Assembly: GCA_003524145.1 (NCBI GenBank)
Contig: DODZ01000007.1
Location: 12,159 to 23,470, forward strand
From: Candidatus Apopatosoma intestinale
Lineage (GTDB): Bacteria; Bacillota; Clostridia; Oscillospirales; CAG-272
DNA length: 11,312 nucleotides
Direction: 5' to 3'
Part shown: piece after piece, positions 1 to 6,464 of the stretch
Layout: each line of letters begins with the position of its first letter
Position numbering within the stretch: the first letter of the stretch is position 1
Made by a program: the position numbers and the translations under genes
The notes under the pieces: generated by a model
Told to the model about the DNA's origin: nothing
Database searches by the model: none
Seen by the model: the letters and a program-made list of their open reading frames with translations, nothing else

Positions 1-50
1 CGGGCTCATAACCCGAAGGTCATGTGGTTCAAATCCCATCTCCGCAACCA
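1..50 (+). tRNA. tRNA-Met (initiator type, CAT anticodon), 3' part only
   Basis: The 5' half lies outside the window. Bases 1-15 form an anticodon arm, CGGG-CTCATAA-CCCG, with anticodon CAT at 7-9. The three consecutive G:C pairs flanking the loop are the hallmark of initiator tRNA. The 3' end carries AACCA, so position 72 is A, as in bacterial initiators where base 1 does not pair with base 72. The CCA is encoded and ends at 50. The T loop TTCAAAT is present. The T stem only pairs (ATG..GG with CC..CAT) if the T at position 24 is bulged out. That extra base is unusual and could mean a decayed copy, a sequencing error or a tolerated variant. Confidence 0.85.
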
Positions 51-80
51 TATTGAGCGTCCAAAAAAGATGCCACCTGA

Positions 81-105
81 AAAACCGAGGGTTTCCTCGG
101 TTTTT
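81..105 (+). terminator. Rho-independent terminator after the tRNA
   Basis: AAAACCGAGG, a GTTT loop and CCTCGGTTTT form a 10-bp stem whose 3' arm runs into a T tract. It lies 30 bases after the tRNA CCA end and probably ends the tRNA transcript. Confidence 0.85.
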
Positions 106-195
106 CTCGTTTTTTCTCCGTTTTCCTCGCTTTTTCAAAAATCGGTTTTCAGTGAAAATAAAAAGATGCCAATCGGCAAAATCGACCTTTGGTGG

Positions 196-206
196 GGATT
201 TGAACC
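196..206 (-). other. tRNA T-arm-like remnant, minus strand
   Basis: GGATTTGAACC is the reverse complement of a canonical tRNA T arm (GGTTCAAATCC). On the minus strand it is preceded by GAGCAGGTCATC, which resembles the anticodon-stem 3' side plus variable loop of a tRNA. The T stem does not pair fully, and no acceptor stem or D arm is visible, so this is at most a decayed 3' fragment. The same 11-mer recurs at 9227-9237 in the other module copy. Confidence 0.4.
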
Positions 207-223
207 GATGACCTGCTCATTTT

Positions 224-267
224 GGGGCGAATTTCAGAGATGTTTTTCTGAGATTCGCCCCTTTTTT
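224..267 (+). terminator. Strong rho-independent terminator
   Basis: GGGGCGAATTTCAGA (224-238) pairs with TCTGAGATTCGCCCC (247-261) over 15 bp with one G-U wobble and an 8-base loop, followed by TTTTTT (262-267). It insulates the downstream operon from transcription entering from the tRNA side. Confidence 0.9.
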
Positions 268-340
268 ATTCCCTTTTTCAAAAAATATTTGTTAATTCTT
301 TGTGTCTGAGTTGGGCATGACTTGCGCCTATTACAAAAAA

Positions 341-492
341 GCAAAATGTAAGGAAAATCGAGCAAAATGTAAAAATCGAATTTCCGCAAAAACCTCAAAA
401 CCATTGTGATACAAGGATTTTTTACGAAAGCGAGTGCTTAATCCTAAAATGTAGGATTAAGCAAAATGTAAGAAAAATCCTGCAAAATGTAA
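341..492 (+). promoter_or_regulatory. Iteron-like operator array, GCAAAATGTAA repeats
   Basis: Four exact copies of the 11-mer GCAAAATGTAA lie at 341-351, 362-372, 461-471 and 482-492. A fifth, degenerate copy (TAAAATGTA) is at 445-453. Copies 1-2 and 4-5 are each 21 bp apart start to start, about two helical turns, which suits a protein binding the same DNA face. The array ends 9 bases before the AAGGAGG site that opens the operon. It falls in a segment of roughly 180 bp that the equivalent right-hand locus lacks. The likely role is operator/promoter control of the downstream genes; a replication-type iteron function is possible but no Rep gene is visible. Confidence 0.6.
436..462. repeat. 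Perfect 11-bp inverted repeat within the operator array
   Basis: GCTTAATCCTA (436-446) and TAGGATTAAGC (452-462) are perfect reverse complements around a 5-base loop, AAATG. No T tract follows, so this is not a typical terminator. The degenerate array copy sits across the loop, which suggests a dyad binding site combined with the repeats. Confidence 0.75.
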
Positions 493-517
493 TTTTAACT
501 CAAGGAGGATCTGAAAT

Positions 518-700
518 ATATACACCTACAAAAAAGAAGATTGCGACTGCAAATACTGCCTGTATTATTCGCATGGAAAATGCAAGCTCCCGTGGTGCTG
601 TTGCTATGAAGATAAGGTACGCACGGGCTCCCCCTTCACCAAAGATATGCAAACCAAAATAAAAAACAGAAAGGAAAAATATGATCGACTTAATCATTAA
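518..700 (+). CDS. Small Cys-rich protein, putative metal binding, non-canonical start
   Basis: The open frame runs from after a TGA (512-514) to TAA at 698-700 and encodes about 60 residues. Its cysteine pattern is CDCKYC near the N terminus, then KC and a CCC cluster, with DCDC at residues 9-12 counted from the ATA. A strong AAGGAGG (502-508) precedes it, but no ATG, GTG or TTG lies at the right distance; ATA at 518 is the best-placed near-cognate codon. A homologous ORF at 9349-9570 has the same problem, while the protein sequence (KKEDCDC, CCC, EDKVRT) is conserved, arguing for real coding. It overlaps the next gene by 20 nt. The Cys spacing suggests a zinc knuckle (inference). I recall similar small ORFs ahead of ArdA genes in Firmicutes mobile elements. 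It could also be a decayed gene. Confidence 0.5.
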   Translation: MYTYKKEDCDCKYCLYYSHGKCKLPWCCCYEDKVRTGSPFTKDMQTKIKNRKEKYDRLNH

Positions 701-2348
701 AACAAACGGTTCCGAACGGCGTCTAATACTCCCTGTCGATGAGCAGTCAGTCCCCGGAATTGTCGAAAAGAATTCGGTCACGACGGTCATGGTCATCAAC
801 GAACCCGAGTCATTGAGATACCTTTACGGAAAGCAATGGAGTGTCGATGAACTCAACTTCCTCTCAAAACGGTTGGAGAGCTTTGACAATCTGGAAGAAA
901 CACAGTTCCATGCGGCGGTCAATTACCTCCAACCGCAGAGCATCAAGGATCTGATCAACCTATCATTCAACCTGCCGAGGTATTCCCTCATCAGTAGCGT
1001 GAGCAACCTTGCCGAAGTCGGAAGAACTCATACCATGACACGCCGTCAGGCAATGAGTCTTGAGGAAATCAAGCAGACAGACTTTGCCAAGATCGGACGT
1101 GAATTATTGGCATCCGGAAAAGGCATCCCGACTGAATACGGCCTTCTTTTTATCAATGAAGACATCCCCGAGGAACAGGTCTATGACGGAAAGCATTTTC
1201 CCGAATATGCCTATAAAGACTCTCTCCTCTGCGTTTCGGTTTCCTGCAAGGGCGAAACCGAATACCTCTACATGCCCTGCTCGGTCGCGGATATCAACAA
1301 CGCGCTCAGCAAACTGCCCGCCGAAAGCTGGTCTGACTGCAAACTCTCAATCGAATGGGATAACCTCAGAGAGAGTTCGTGGCTTGGCAAGTGCGATAAA
1401 ATTCTGCAGAGCGAAGATGCCTACTGCCTCAACAGAGTGAGTGAGGTGCTGAATCAGTTCAGACTTGACAAGGCATACACTAAACTTTCGGCCGCGCTCG
1501 ATCTTGCCCATGTCGATGACAGCGCCTCCATTGTCACCCTTGCCAATCAGCTTGACGATTTCATTTTCTTTCCCACGGCGAATGATTCCTATGATGTCGG
1601 AAGACTGTGGATTGATCAGGTAGCCGAACTACGCTATGACGAAGAACTCGAAGACTATATCAAATTCGAAGTCTACGGAGAAGACATCGTCAACAGCCAC
1701 GACGGAAAGTTCCTTGATAACGGTGGTTATATCGTTGTCAACGAAGGTGTCAACCTCGAAGAACTCCTCAAGGGAGCCGAAGAAGAAAGGAGAATCCACG
1801 AAGAAGCCATGAAATCGAATACGCGCCCAACGCCCGATGGTCAAAACCTGATCACCGGGCGTTATTTTTTTCCTCTGACCTTTGATCTCGTTCCGTTCAA
1901 CAGGGACGGCGATCTCGACTGGTCCGACATATATGAAGATGCCGGCGACGAGTACGCCGACGGATACGAATCCGAGATTCAGGAAGCGTTTGACGAATAC
2001 ACCGCCGACGATGATTGCGATATGATCGAATACTACGACCGAAACGCATCCGCGCGGGATAAGATCGTCTCCGCAAAATGGGGATTCGAGGAAATCGGCG
2101 GGAAACACTTCGGCGTGGTCGAAGTGCAGCTGACAGATCCGCTTACCGACGAGGAAGAAGCCGACTTCAAGGATTGGATCAGCGGTCAGAACTCGGACGG
2201 TCTCGGCGAAGGTTTCGAACAGCATGAGATCAATACCGATGACGGACTCCTCTCGGTTCACTTCTGGAATCCCGGCGATGATTACTATGTGGACAACGAG
2301 GAAGAATTCCGCGACCGCATGAACCTCGGGATGGGTGGTATAAGCTGA
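681..2348 (+). CDS. ArdA-like antirestriction protein fused to a C-terminal domain of unknown function
   Basis: This 555-residue acidic protein starts at an ATG 5 bases after AAAGGA. Residues about 1-245 match the ArdA-type region of the partial gene at 10388: ELNFLSKRLESF, then DLINLSFNL, GLLFINEDIPEEQVYDGKHFPEY. Residues about 255-380 contain a second segment (FFPT, later YIKFEVYGEDI) typical of long Clostridia ArdA-type proteins. Residues about 390-540 (YFFPLTFDL, NSDGLGEGFEQ, VHFWNPGDDYY) closely match the separate protein at 9527-10387. ArdA proteins mimic B-form DNA with surface acids and inhibit type I restriction enzymes in the recipient cell; the many Asp/Glu residues fit. The C-terminal domain may be DUF6329, from memory. 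At well over twice the usual length of classical ArdA, it is a multidomain form. The next gene overlaps by 1 nt (TGATG). Confidence 0.75.
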   Translation: MIDLIIKTNGSERRLILPVDEQSVPGIVEKNSVTTVMVINEPESLRYLYGKQWSVDELNFLSKRLESFDNLEETQFHAAVNYLQPQSIKDLINLSFNLPRYSLISSVSNLAEVGRTHTMTRRQAMSLEEIKQTDFAKIGRELLASGKGIPTEYGLLFINEDIPEEQVYDGKHFPEYAYKDSLLCVSVSCKGETEYLYMPCSVADINNALSKLPAESWSDCKLSIEWDNLRESSWLGKCDKILQSEDAYCLNRVSEVLNQFRLDKAYTKLSAALDLAHVDDSASIVTLANQLDDFIFFPTANDSYDVGRLWIDQVAELRYDEELEDYIKFEVYGEDIVNSHDGKFLDNGGYIVVNEGVNLEELLKGAEEERRIHEEAMKSNTRPTPDGQNLITGRYFFPLTFDLVPFNRDGDLDWSDIYEDAGDEYADGYESEIQEAFDEYTADDDCDMIEYYDRNASARDKIVSAKWGFEEIGGKHFGVVEVQLTDPLTDEEEADFKDWISGQNSDGLGEGFEQHEINTDDGLLSVHFWNPGDDYYVDNEEEFRDRMNLGMGGIS

Positions 2349-2872
2349 TGACCGAAACAAAGCATATCGTATGGTCCAATATCGATCTCGACCTCGACGA
2401 TTGGTATGATGACCTCCATGAGCAGTATCCTGCCCTCGGCGAAGAAGGGCTTCGGGATATGATGGTCGAACTCAATTTCGAATACTTCGGAGATGAGCAA
2501 CGGAATCTGGATATCGATGTCGGTGCGCCGATCCTCGTCCTCGGGGATCTCGGCTTATGGGACGGCAGACACAAGGGATACGGTGAAATCCAAAGCGGCA
2601 ACCTCAAAGATTGTATGGAAACCGATCACGAACTTGCCGAGTGGTACGTCGATGAAGACGGCGAATTCATGAGCCGACAGATTCATCACGATGGGACGAA
2701 TTACTACCGATACCGGAAATACCTGCCCGAAGCCACGGAAGACCAGATCGACCACCTGAAAGACCTTCTCTACGAAGGGAAAGCCACCGAAGAAGATATC
2801 GATGAAGTCACCGAACCGCTCGGTTCTGTTGTCAGCGCCGTGTACGGTTGGGACAACTGTCAAACGCTGTAA
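2348..2872 (+). CDS. Conserved mobile-element protein of unknown function (IVWSN family)
   Basis: This is a 174-residue acidic protein. The ATG overlaps the TGA of the preceding gene by one base, so translation is probably coupled. Visible landmarks are IVWSNIDLDLDDWYDDL near the N terminus, APILVLGDLGLWDGR around residue 60, IHHDGTNYYRYR around residue 116, and a C-terminal helical stretch ending in VYGW. I recall closely similar proteins (IVWSN..L....W, HHDGTN.Y.YR) as hypothetical proteins in Firmicutes prophages and conjugative elements, usually near ArdA, but no activity is known to me. There is no signal peptide or membrane segment. The acidity and position between ArdA and DUF4314 genes make an anti-defence or DNA-mimic role conceivable, but that is speculation. 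Confidence 0.75.
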   Translation: MTETKHIVWSNIDLDLDDWYDDLHEQYPALGEEGLRDMMVELNFEYFGDEQRNLDIDVGAPILVLGDLGLWDGRHKGYGEIQSGNLKDCMETDHELAEWYVDEDGEFMSRQIHHDGTNYYRYRKYLPEATEDQIDHLKDLLYEGKATEEDIDEVTEPLGSVVSAVYGWDNCQTL

Positions 2873-2883
2873 AGGAGGAAAAT

Positions 2884-3642
2884 ATGAGCGAATTTGACCG
2901 GCTTGAAAAGCAAGCCAAAATACTGAAAGAAAGATACAAACCCGGCATGCGGATCGAACTCATCCATATGGGGAGCGACCCGCAGCCGATCCCGGACGGA
3001 ACCCGTGGAACCGTGGTCGGAGTCGATGACATAGGCTCGATCATGATGAAATGGGACAATAACCGTTCACTCTCGCTGATCTACGGAGAGGACAACTTCC
3101 GGGTCCTGACTCCCGAGGAAACCTACGCGGAGAGGTATGAAAAACTCAACCGACAGTTCCTCGAGAAGCTCAACTCGGATGTCTTCTCCAAAGTCAATCT
3201 CGGTGAGTTGAAGAAGTCCTACGACGCGGGAGATATGTACTACCCGAAGATGATCCTCAAGGCGATGCACGAAACCTTCGTCAGCGTGTACGGCGGGGAC
3301 TATTGCAACGCGGATATGGAGTTTGTCACCGTTCCCGCCGTTCTGAAAACGGCAGACGGAGCGCGCTATGTCGGTCTTGTGGATCTCGACATCTCGTCCT
3401 CTGCGGAACATTGGGGCTCGAGCTTCCTCACGCCTCTCGGCATGGTGGAACACGACGGCTCCGAAGTCCCGCCCGAACACAGAGAATTCCTCGAGAAAGC
3501 CATCCCGTATGAGTATTGGTACACGCCCTTCATCGAGGATGACCACCACGTGGACTTCGACCACGTCCCGCCTGAAGTAGCGGAGATTCTGTCCTTTGCC
3601 AACGGAGAGGACTACACCCAGAACGGGGGTATCGACTATTGA
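2884..3642 (+). CDS. DUF4314 domain-containing protein
   Basis: The protein has 252 residues. I chose the ATG at 2884 because AAAGGAGG lies 5 bases upstream; an in-frame start at 2848 lies inside the previous gene and lacks such a site. Residues about 18-75 match DUF4314: KPGMRIELIHM, PIPDGTRGTVVGVDDIGSI, KWDNNRSLSLIYGEDNFRVL. This small beta-rich domain is frequent in Firmicutes mobile elements, with unknown function. A second region follows (YYPKMILKAMHETFVSVYGG, then VTVPAVLKT and YVGLVDLDISSSAEHWGSSF) that I recall in related DUF4314 proteins. It sits in the ArdA operon and its stop codon overlaps the TTG start of the methyltransferase by 4 nt, so the genes were co-expressed by design. 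Confidence 0.8.
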   Translation: MSEFDRLEKQAKILKERYKPGMRIELIHMGSDPQPIPDGTRGTVVGVDDIGSIMMKWDNNRSLSLIYGEDNFRVLTPEETYAERYEKLNRQFLEKLNSDVFSKVNLGELKKSYDAGDMYYPKMILKAMHETFVSVYGGDYCNADMEFVTVPAVLKTADGARYVGLVDLDISSSAEHWGSSFLTPLGMVEHDGSEVPPEHREFLEKAIPYEYWYTPFIEDDHHVDFDHVPPEVAEILSFANGEDYTQNGGIDY

Positions 3643-4274
3643 GCGAGGATAAAATCAAATACTTCGATATGTTCGCCGGTATCGGCGGGTTCCGCACGGG
3701 ACTTGCCAATGCCGGCGATATTTTTTTGCCTGTAGGCTGGTGCGAAATTGACCGATTCGCCCAGAAAGCATACAGAACATTATACGATACAGGAGGTGAA
3801 TATTATTGTAGCGACGCAACAAAAATCGACACAGACGAACTGCCCGAGATCGATCTCATCTGCGGCGGATTTCCTTGTCAGCCATTCTCCGTCTCCGGAC
3901 GGCGACTCGGATTTAACGACACAAGAGGTACGCTCTTTCATGAAATCGTGCGAGTGGCTCAAGCCCGGCACCCTAAATATCTTCTTCTTGAGAACGTCCC
4001 GGGGTTACTCAACCACGACGGCGGGAAGACCTTCGGAACTATCCTCGAAACGATTCATGAATTGGGGTACCCGATTGGTTTGTGGCGGGTACAATGTACA
4101 ACACCTACGGATACATATCTGCCAAGGGAGTGCAGCATCTCGTCTACAAGCCGACATATTCCAATCATCTCTACAAAGACGATTTCCTGTTCATTTCCTA
4201 TGAAAAGCCGATCATTCCGACCGAGGACGAAAGATGGTACGATGGATACGACGAAACGGTTTCCGGATTTTTGA
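3639..4274 (+). CDS. C-terminally truncated DNA (cytosine-5-)-methyltransferase
   Basis: The frame starts at a TTG inside the previous stop and encodes 211 residues. Residues 1-145 are a clear C5-methyltransferase N-terminal half: motif I FDMFAGIGGFRTGL (9-22, SAM binding), motif IV GGFPCQPFSVSGRR with catalytic Cys80, and motif VI LLLENVPGLL with Glu118. After ELGYPI at residue 146 family similarity stops. The tail is Ser/Thr/Arg-rich, out-of-frame reading of the next gene. The expected DFGVPQ.R motif VIII, target recognition domain and motifs IX-X are absent; full enzymes run over about 300 residues. A deletion with its junction near 4070-4082 explains this best. Without a recognition domain it should not methylate specifically, so treat it as a remnant despite the intact active-site Cys. 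Confidence 0.8.
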   Translation: MSEDKIKYFDMFAGIGGFRTGLANAGDIFLPVGWCEIDRFAQKAYRTLYDTGGEYYCSDATKIDTDELPEIDLICGGFPCQPFSVSGRRLGFNDTRGTLFHEIVRVAQARHPKYLLLENVPGLLNHDGGKTFGTILETIHELGYPIGLWRVQCTTPTDTYLPRECSISSTSRHIPIISTKTISCSFPMKSRSFRPRTKDGTMDTTKRFPDF

Positions 4275-4405
4275 TCCCGACCTTTCTCAATGCCGTCAGA
4301 CGTCATTCGGCTATCGACACCGGCGCGATTGATAAAGCGGTAAAAGCAAAAGAAGACTGGTATCGGAAAACATATCCGGCCAACTACCGAAAGCACATTT
4401 TCTGA
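4094..4405 (+). CDS. Hypothetical protein, possibly 5'-truncated
   Basis: The protein has 103 residues from ATG 4094; GTG 4082 in the same frame is an alternative, and neither has a good ribosome site. The frame is open only from the TGA at 4058, inside the end of the methyltransferase similarity, so a longer ancestral N terminus may have been lost in the same deletion. Visible features are an aromatic-rich N terminus (MYNTYGYI, LVYKPTYSNHLYKDDFLFISYEKPI), an acidic stretch EDERWYDGYDETVSG, and a basic C-terminal helix (KAVKAKEDWYRKTYPANYRK). It overlaps the out-of-family tail of the methyltransferase frame in another frame. Of the two frames this one looks like the real coding sequence beyond 4094. 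I do not recognise its function. Confidence 0.55.
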   Translation: MYNTYGYISAKGVQHLVYKPTYSNHLYKDDFLFISYEKPIIPTEDERWYDGYDETVSGFLIPTFLNAVRRHSAIDTGAIDKAVKAKEDWYRKTYPANYRKHIF

Positions 4406-4418
4406 CAAGGAGGTTCCT

Positions 4419-5048
4419 ATGGAACAGTATTATGCCGTATATCTTGACGATTACTCAACGCCCGGCTTCTGTTCGGTCATCAAGGAATACTTTGGAACGG
4501 TGCGGGATATCCGCAACTTTATCAAAGCCCTCGACAAAAACGGCAGCTTTGAAGCAACCTGCAAAGCCTTCGGAAGATTTGAAAAAGGTGTCCCGGGTGC
4601 AAAGCATACCGTGGCTTATGTACAGCACCGCCTCCTCGAACCGGTTGAGGTTCTTGTCAAAGATACGGTCAGTATCGGAGAAAAGGAATGGACATTCTCG
4701 AACACATACGGGTTTCCGTATGAGATGCGCTTTGATTCGGCGTTCTTCACCCGCGTGATAATCAGGCTCAAAAGCCATTACTACCAATGCATCAAAGGCT
4801 CGGTTACGAACCTTGCTTACAGGGACGGGACGCATGAATTCAGTACTTGGACTGCCTTGGAGAATTCCTTCTGGGGACATCCCGAATCGCTGTACTCCAG
4901 ACGGGCCGGAACCGATATTATAACGAAAAATCGGTTATATGTGATAGAACACCGATACGATACACGCGAAAGCGCGCTGTCGGATTTCAAAGAAAGAACA
5001 GAACTGTGCCTCGACGGGATCTGCGAAGATGTCTTCGGGGACGGATGA
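4419..5048 (+). CDS. Hypothetical protein, unrecognised
   Basis: The protein has 209 residues and starts at an ATG 5 bases after AAGGAGG (4407-4413), the strongest ribosome site in this part of the run. The N terminus MEQYYAVYLDDYSTPGF is followed by an apparently alpha/beta region, a central GEKEWTFSNTYGFPYEMRFD stretch with many aromatics, and a C-terminal part rich in charged residues that ends in CLDGICEDVFGDG. There is no signal peptide, membrane helix, HTH or recognisable catalytic motif. The stop codon overlaps the ribosome site of the downstream phosphatase, so the two are probably translated from one message. I cannot assign a family. Confidence 0.75.
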   Translation: MEQYYAVYLDDYSTPGFCSVIKEYFGTVRDIRNFIKALDKNGSFEATCKAFGRFEKGVPGAKHTVAYVQHRLLEPVEVLVKDTVSIGEKEWTFSNTYGFPYEMRFDSAFFTRVIIRLKSHYYQCIKGSVTNLAYRDGTHEFSTWTALENSFWGHPESLYSRRAGTDIITKNRLYVIEHRYDTRESALSDFKERTELCLDGICEDVFGDG

Positions 5049-5059
5049 AAGGAGCAAAC

Positions 5060-5758
5060 ATGACCTATGTGATGTCTGACATTCACGGCAACAAAATTCG
5101 GTTCGAGTCGATTCTGAAACAGATCGATCTCAAGCCGTCAGACAGGCTGTACATCCTCGGGGATGTGGTAGACCGATTCCCGGACGGGATCGAACTTCTG
5201 CAGCGTATCCGCAAAATGAAAAACGCGGTCCTCCTGCTCGGGAACCACGAGTATATGATGATCAATTCATATGCGGAACAATGCGGTTACAAGCGCAAGC
5301 CGTTCGAAACCGAAAGAGCGCGGATGCTTTGGGCGCGGAACCATTGCGGTGATACTGCCCGCGCGTTCAAAGTGATGTCCGCCGAGGATCAGAAAGATCT
5401 CATCGAATACCTCATGAGTCGGAAGCGGTATCTTTACATTACCGTCAACGGGCAGAAATATCTCCTGGTTCACGGTGCCTCACCCAAGGGGTATGAGAAG
5501 GATGCATTCCGCACGATCACGGAATATGTGGTCTGGAACCGTGTTACCGAAGAAACCGTTCAGGATGACGGAAGCATCATGATCTTCGGTCATACCCCCA
5601 CCGTGATCTATCATCAGGGAGAGGACATGACCGTCTGGTACGGTAAAAACATGATCGGCATAGACTGCGGAAGCGGTTACTATGACGGCGAAGTCGGAAC
5701 CGGTTGCCACCTTGCGTGTCTGCGACTCGACGATATGAAAGAGTTCTATTCGGAATAA
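5060..5758 (+). CDS. Metallophosphatase, PPP (serine/threonine phosphatase-like) family
   Basis: The protein has 232 residues. I chose ATG 5060 because AAAGGAG sits just upstream, overlapping the previous TGA; the frame remains open upstream inside the previous gene. The dinuclear-metal signature of the calcineurin-like fold is complete: SDIHGN (Asp7, His9), GDVVDR (Asp35), GNHE (Asn62, His63), VHGA (His138) and FGHTP (His178). The SDIHGN/GDVVDRFPDG/GNHE pattern is that of lambda-phosphatase and bacterial PrpE-like enzymes, which act on phospho-Ser/Thr/Tyr or on dinucleoside polyphosphates; the substrate here is unknown. Such genes are common in phages and conjugative elements. It is followed by an 85-base gap with a hairpin, then a second, distinct metallophosphoesterase. 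Confidence 0.88.
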   Translation: MTYVMSDIHGNKIRFESILKQIDLKPSDRLYILGDVVDRFPDGIELLQRIRKMKNAVLLLGNHEYMMINSYAEQCGYKRKPFETERARMLWARNHCGDTARAFKVMSAEDQKDLIEYLMSRKRYLYITVNGQKYLLVHGASPKGYEKDAFRTITEYVVWNRVTEETVQDDGSIMIFGHTPTVIYHQGEDMTVWYGKNMIGIDCGSGYYDGEVGTGCHLACLRLDDMKEFYSE

Positions 5759-5763
5759 AAAAA

Positions 5764-5795
5764 GCGGCTTTCACAGAAAAATCTATGAAAACCGC
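5764..5795 (-). terminator. Hairpin with a T tract on the minus strand
   Basis: GCGGCTTTCA (5764-5773) pairs with TGAAAACCGC (5786-5795) with one mismatch around a 12-base loop. The A run at 5757-5763 makes this a rho-independent terminator shape for minus-strand transcripts. On the plus strand only a weak T-containing stretch follows. It may limit antisense transcription or simply stabilise the 3' end of the phosphatase message. Confidence 0.5.
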
Positions 5796-5843
5796 AATAT
5801 GTTTATGAAATAAATCCTCTGACAAAGAAAGGAGTGAATCCGT

Positions 5844-6464
5844 ATGGGAAAAGTGCTTTTTACAAGCGACCTTCATTTCGGACACGAAAACGTGATCCGT
5901 TTCGATGGGCGTCCGTTTTCAACCGTGGAAGAAATGGACAACGAATTGATCAGGCGGTGGAACGAAAAAGTCGCGCCCGGCGATCTGGTATACGTCCTTG
6001 GCGACTTTATCTGGAAAAGCCGGAACGATGATGCAGCGGAACTGATACGCTCGCTTCACGGGCAGATCATTCTGATCAAAGGCAATCACGACCGCTTTCT
6101 CCACAACGCCAAAGCCAAGGATGCCTTGGCGGGGATAAAGGACTACGATGACATCTGTGTGACGTTGGAAGACGGAACACAAAAACGATGCATCCTCAGT
6201 CATTATTTTATTCCCATGTACAACGGTCACCGATACGGCGCTATCCACCTTCACGGTCATTCCCACAATACCGAAGAAGCACAACTGGAATTGGATATTG
6301 CTGCGGAAATGGAAGCCAAAGGGTTATCCAATGAGATATTCAACGTCGGCTGTATGTACTGGAACTACGAACCGGTGACGCTGGACGAAATTCTCAAAAT
6401 AAAAGAAACGAGTGAGGTGCAAAATGATAGCAAGTTACAAGCCGTTGTTCAAGCTGATGATTGA
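5844..6464 (+). CDS. Calcineurin-like metallophosphoesterase, phage/mobile-element type
   Basis: The protein has 206 residues and starts at ATG 5844 after AAAGGAG with 9-base spacing. Metal-site motifs are in order: DLHFGH (Asp9, His11, His14), GDF (Asp54), GNHD (Asn81, His82, Asp83), SHYF, and HGHSH (His137, His139, His141). The N terminus, TSDLHFGHENVIRFDGRPF, is characteristic of a family I know from Firmicutes phages and genomes; the family cleaves phosphomonoesters or phosphodiesters, with the true substrate unknown. It differs in sequence and motif style from the phosphatase at 5060, so it is not a tandem duplicate. The next gene starts 41 bases before its stop, so its C-terminal 13 residues overlap the regulator gene. 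Confidence 0.88.
   Translation: MGKVLFTSDLHFGHENVIRFDGRPFSTVEEMDNELIRRWNEKVAPGDLVYVLGDFIWKSRNDDAAELIRSLHGQIILIKGNHDRFLHNAKAKDALAGIKDYDDICVTLEDGTQKRCILSHYFIPMYNGHRYGAIHLHGHSHNTEEAQLELDIAAEMEAKGLSNEIFNVGCMYWNYEPVTLDEILKIKETSEVQNDSKLQAVVQADD

Larger units (their letters stand above)
61..267 (+). repeat. Left copy of a repeated intergenic module
   Basis: The order is: A-rich box CCAAAAAAGATGCC (61-74), terminator hairpin (81-105), pyrimidine tract containing CCTCGCTTTTTC, second A-rich box AAAAGATGCC (161-170), GGATTTGAACC (196-206, a minus-strand T-arm-like motif), and a long terminator (224-267). The same elements recur in the same order with similar spacing at 9081-9299, and both copies are followed by a Cys-rich small ORF and ArdA-type genes. 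The sequence just before the first box, CCATATTG, is also shared, and here it is joined directly to the tRNA 3' end. Shared ancestry by duplication or repeated insertion is my inference. Confidence 0.7.

Noticed and set aside
22..309. 95-residue open frame across the tRNA and left terminators
   Set aside because: It reads through the tRNA 3' end and two hairpin terminators, and its Phe/Ser-rich sequence reflects T tracts; no ribosome site.
341..492. Possible CRISPR array
   Set aside because: The repeats are only 11 bases with 10-base gaps and one 88-base gap, there are no uniform spacers, and no cas gene is present.
3748..4203. Alternative frame inside the methyltransferase as a programmed frameshift product
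   Set aside because: Neither alternative frame carries the missing motif VIII, IX or X after 4074, so a frameshift would not restore the enzyme.
4847..5059. N-terminal extension of the phosphatase
   Set aside because: The upstream frame overlaps the preceding gene, and the SDIHGN motif is at the normal distance from ATG 5060, which has a good ribosome site.
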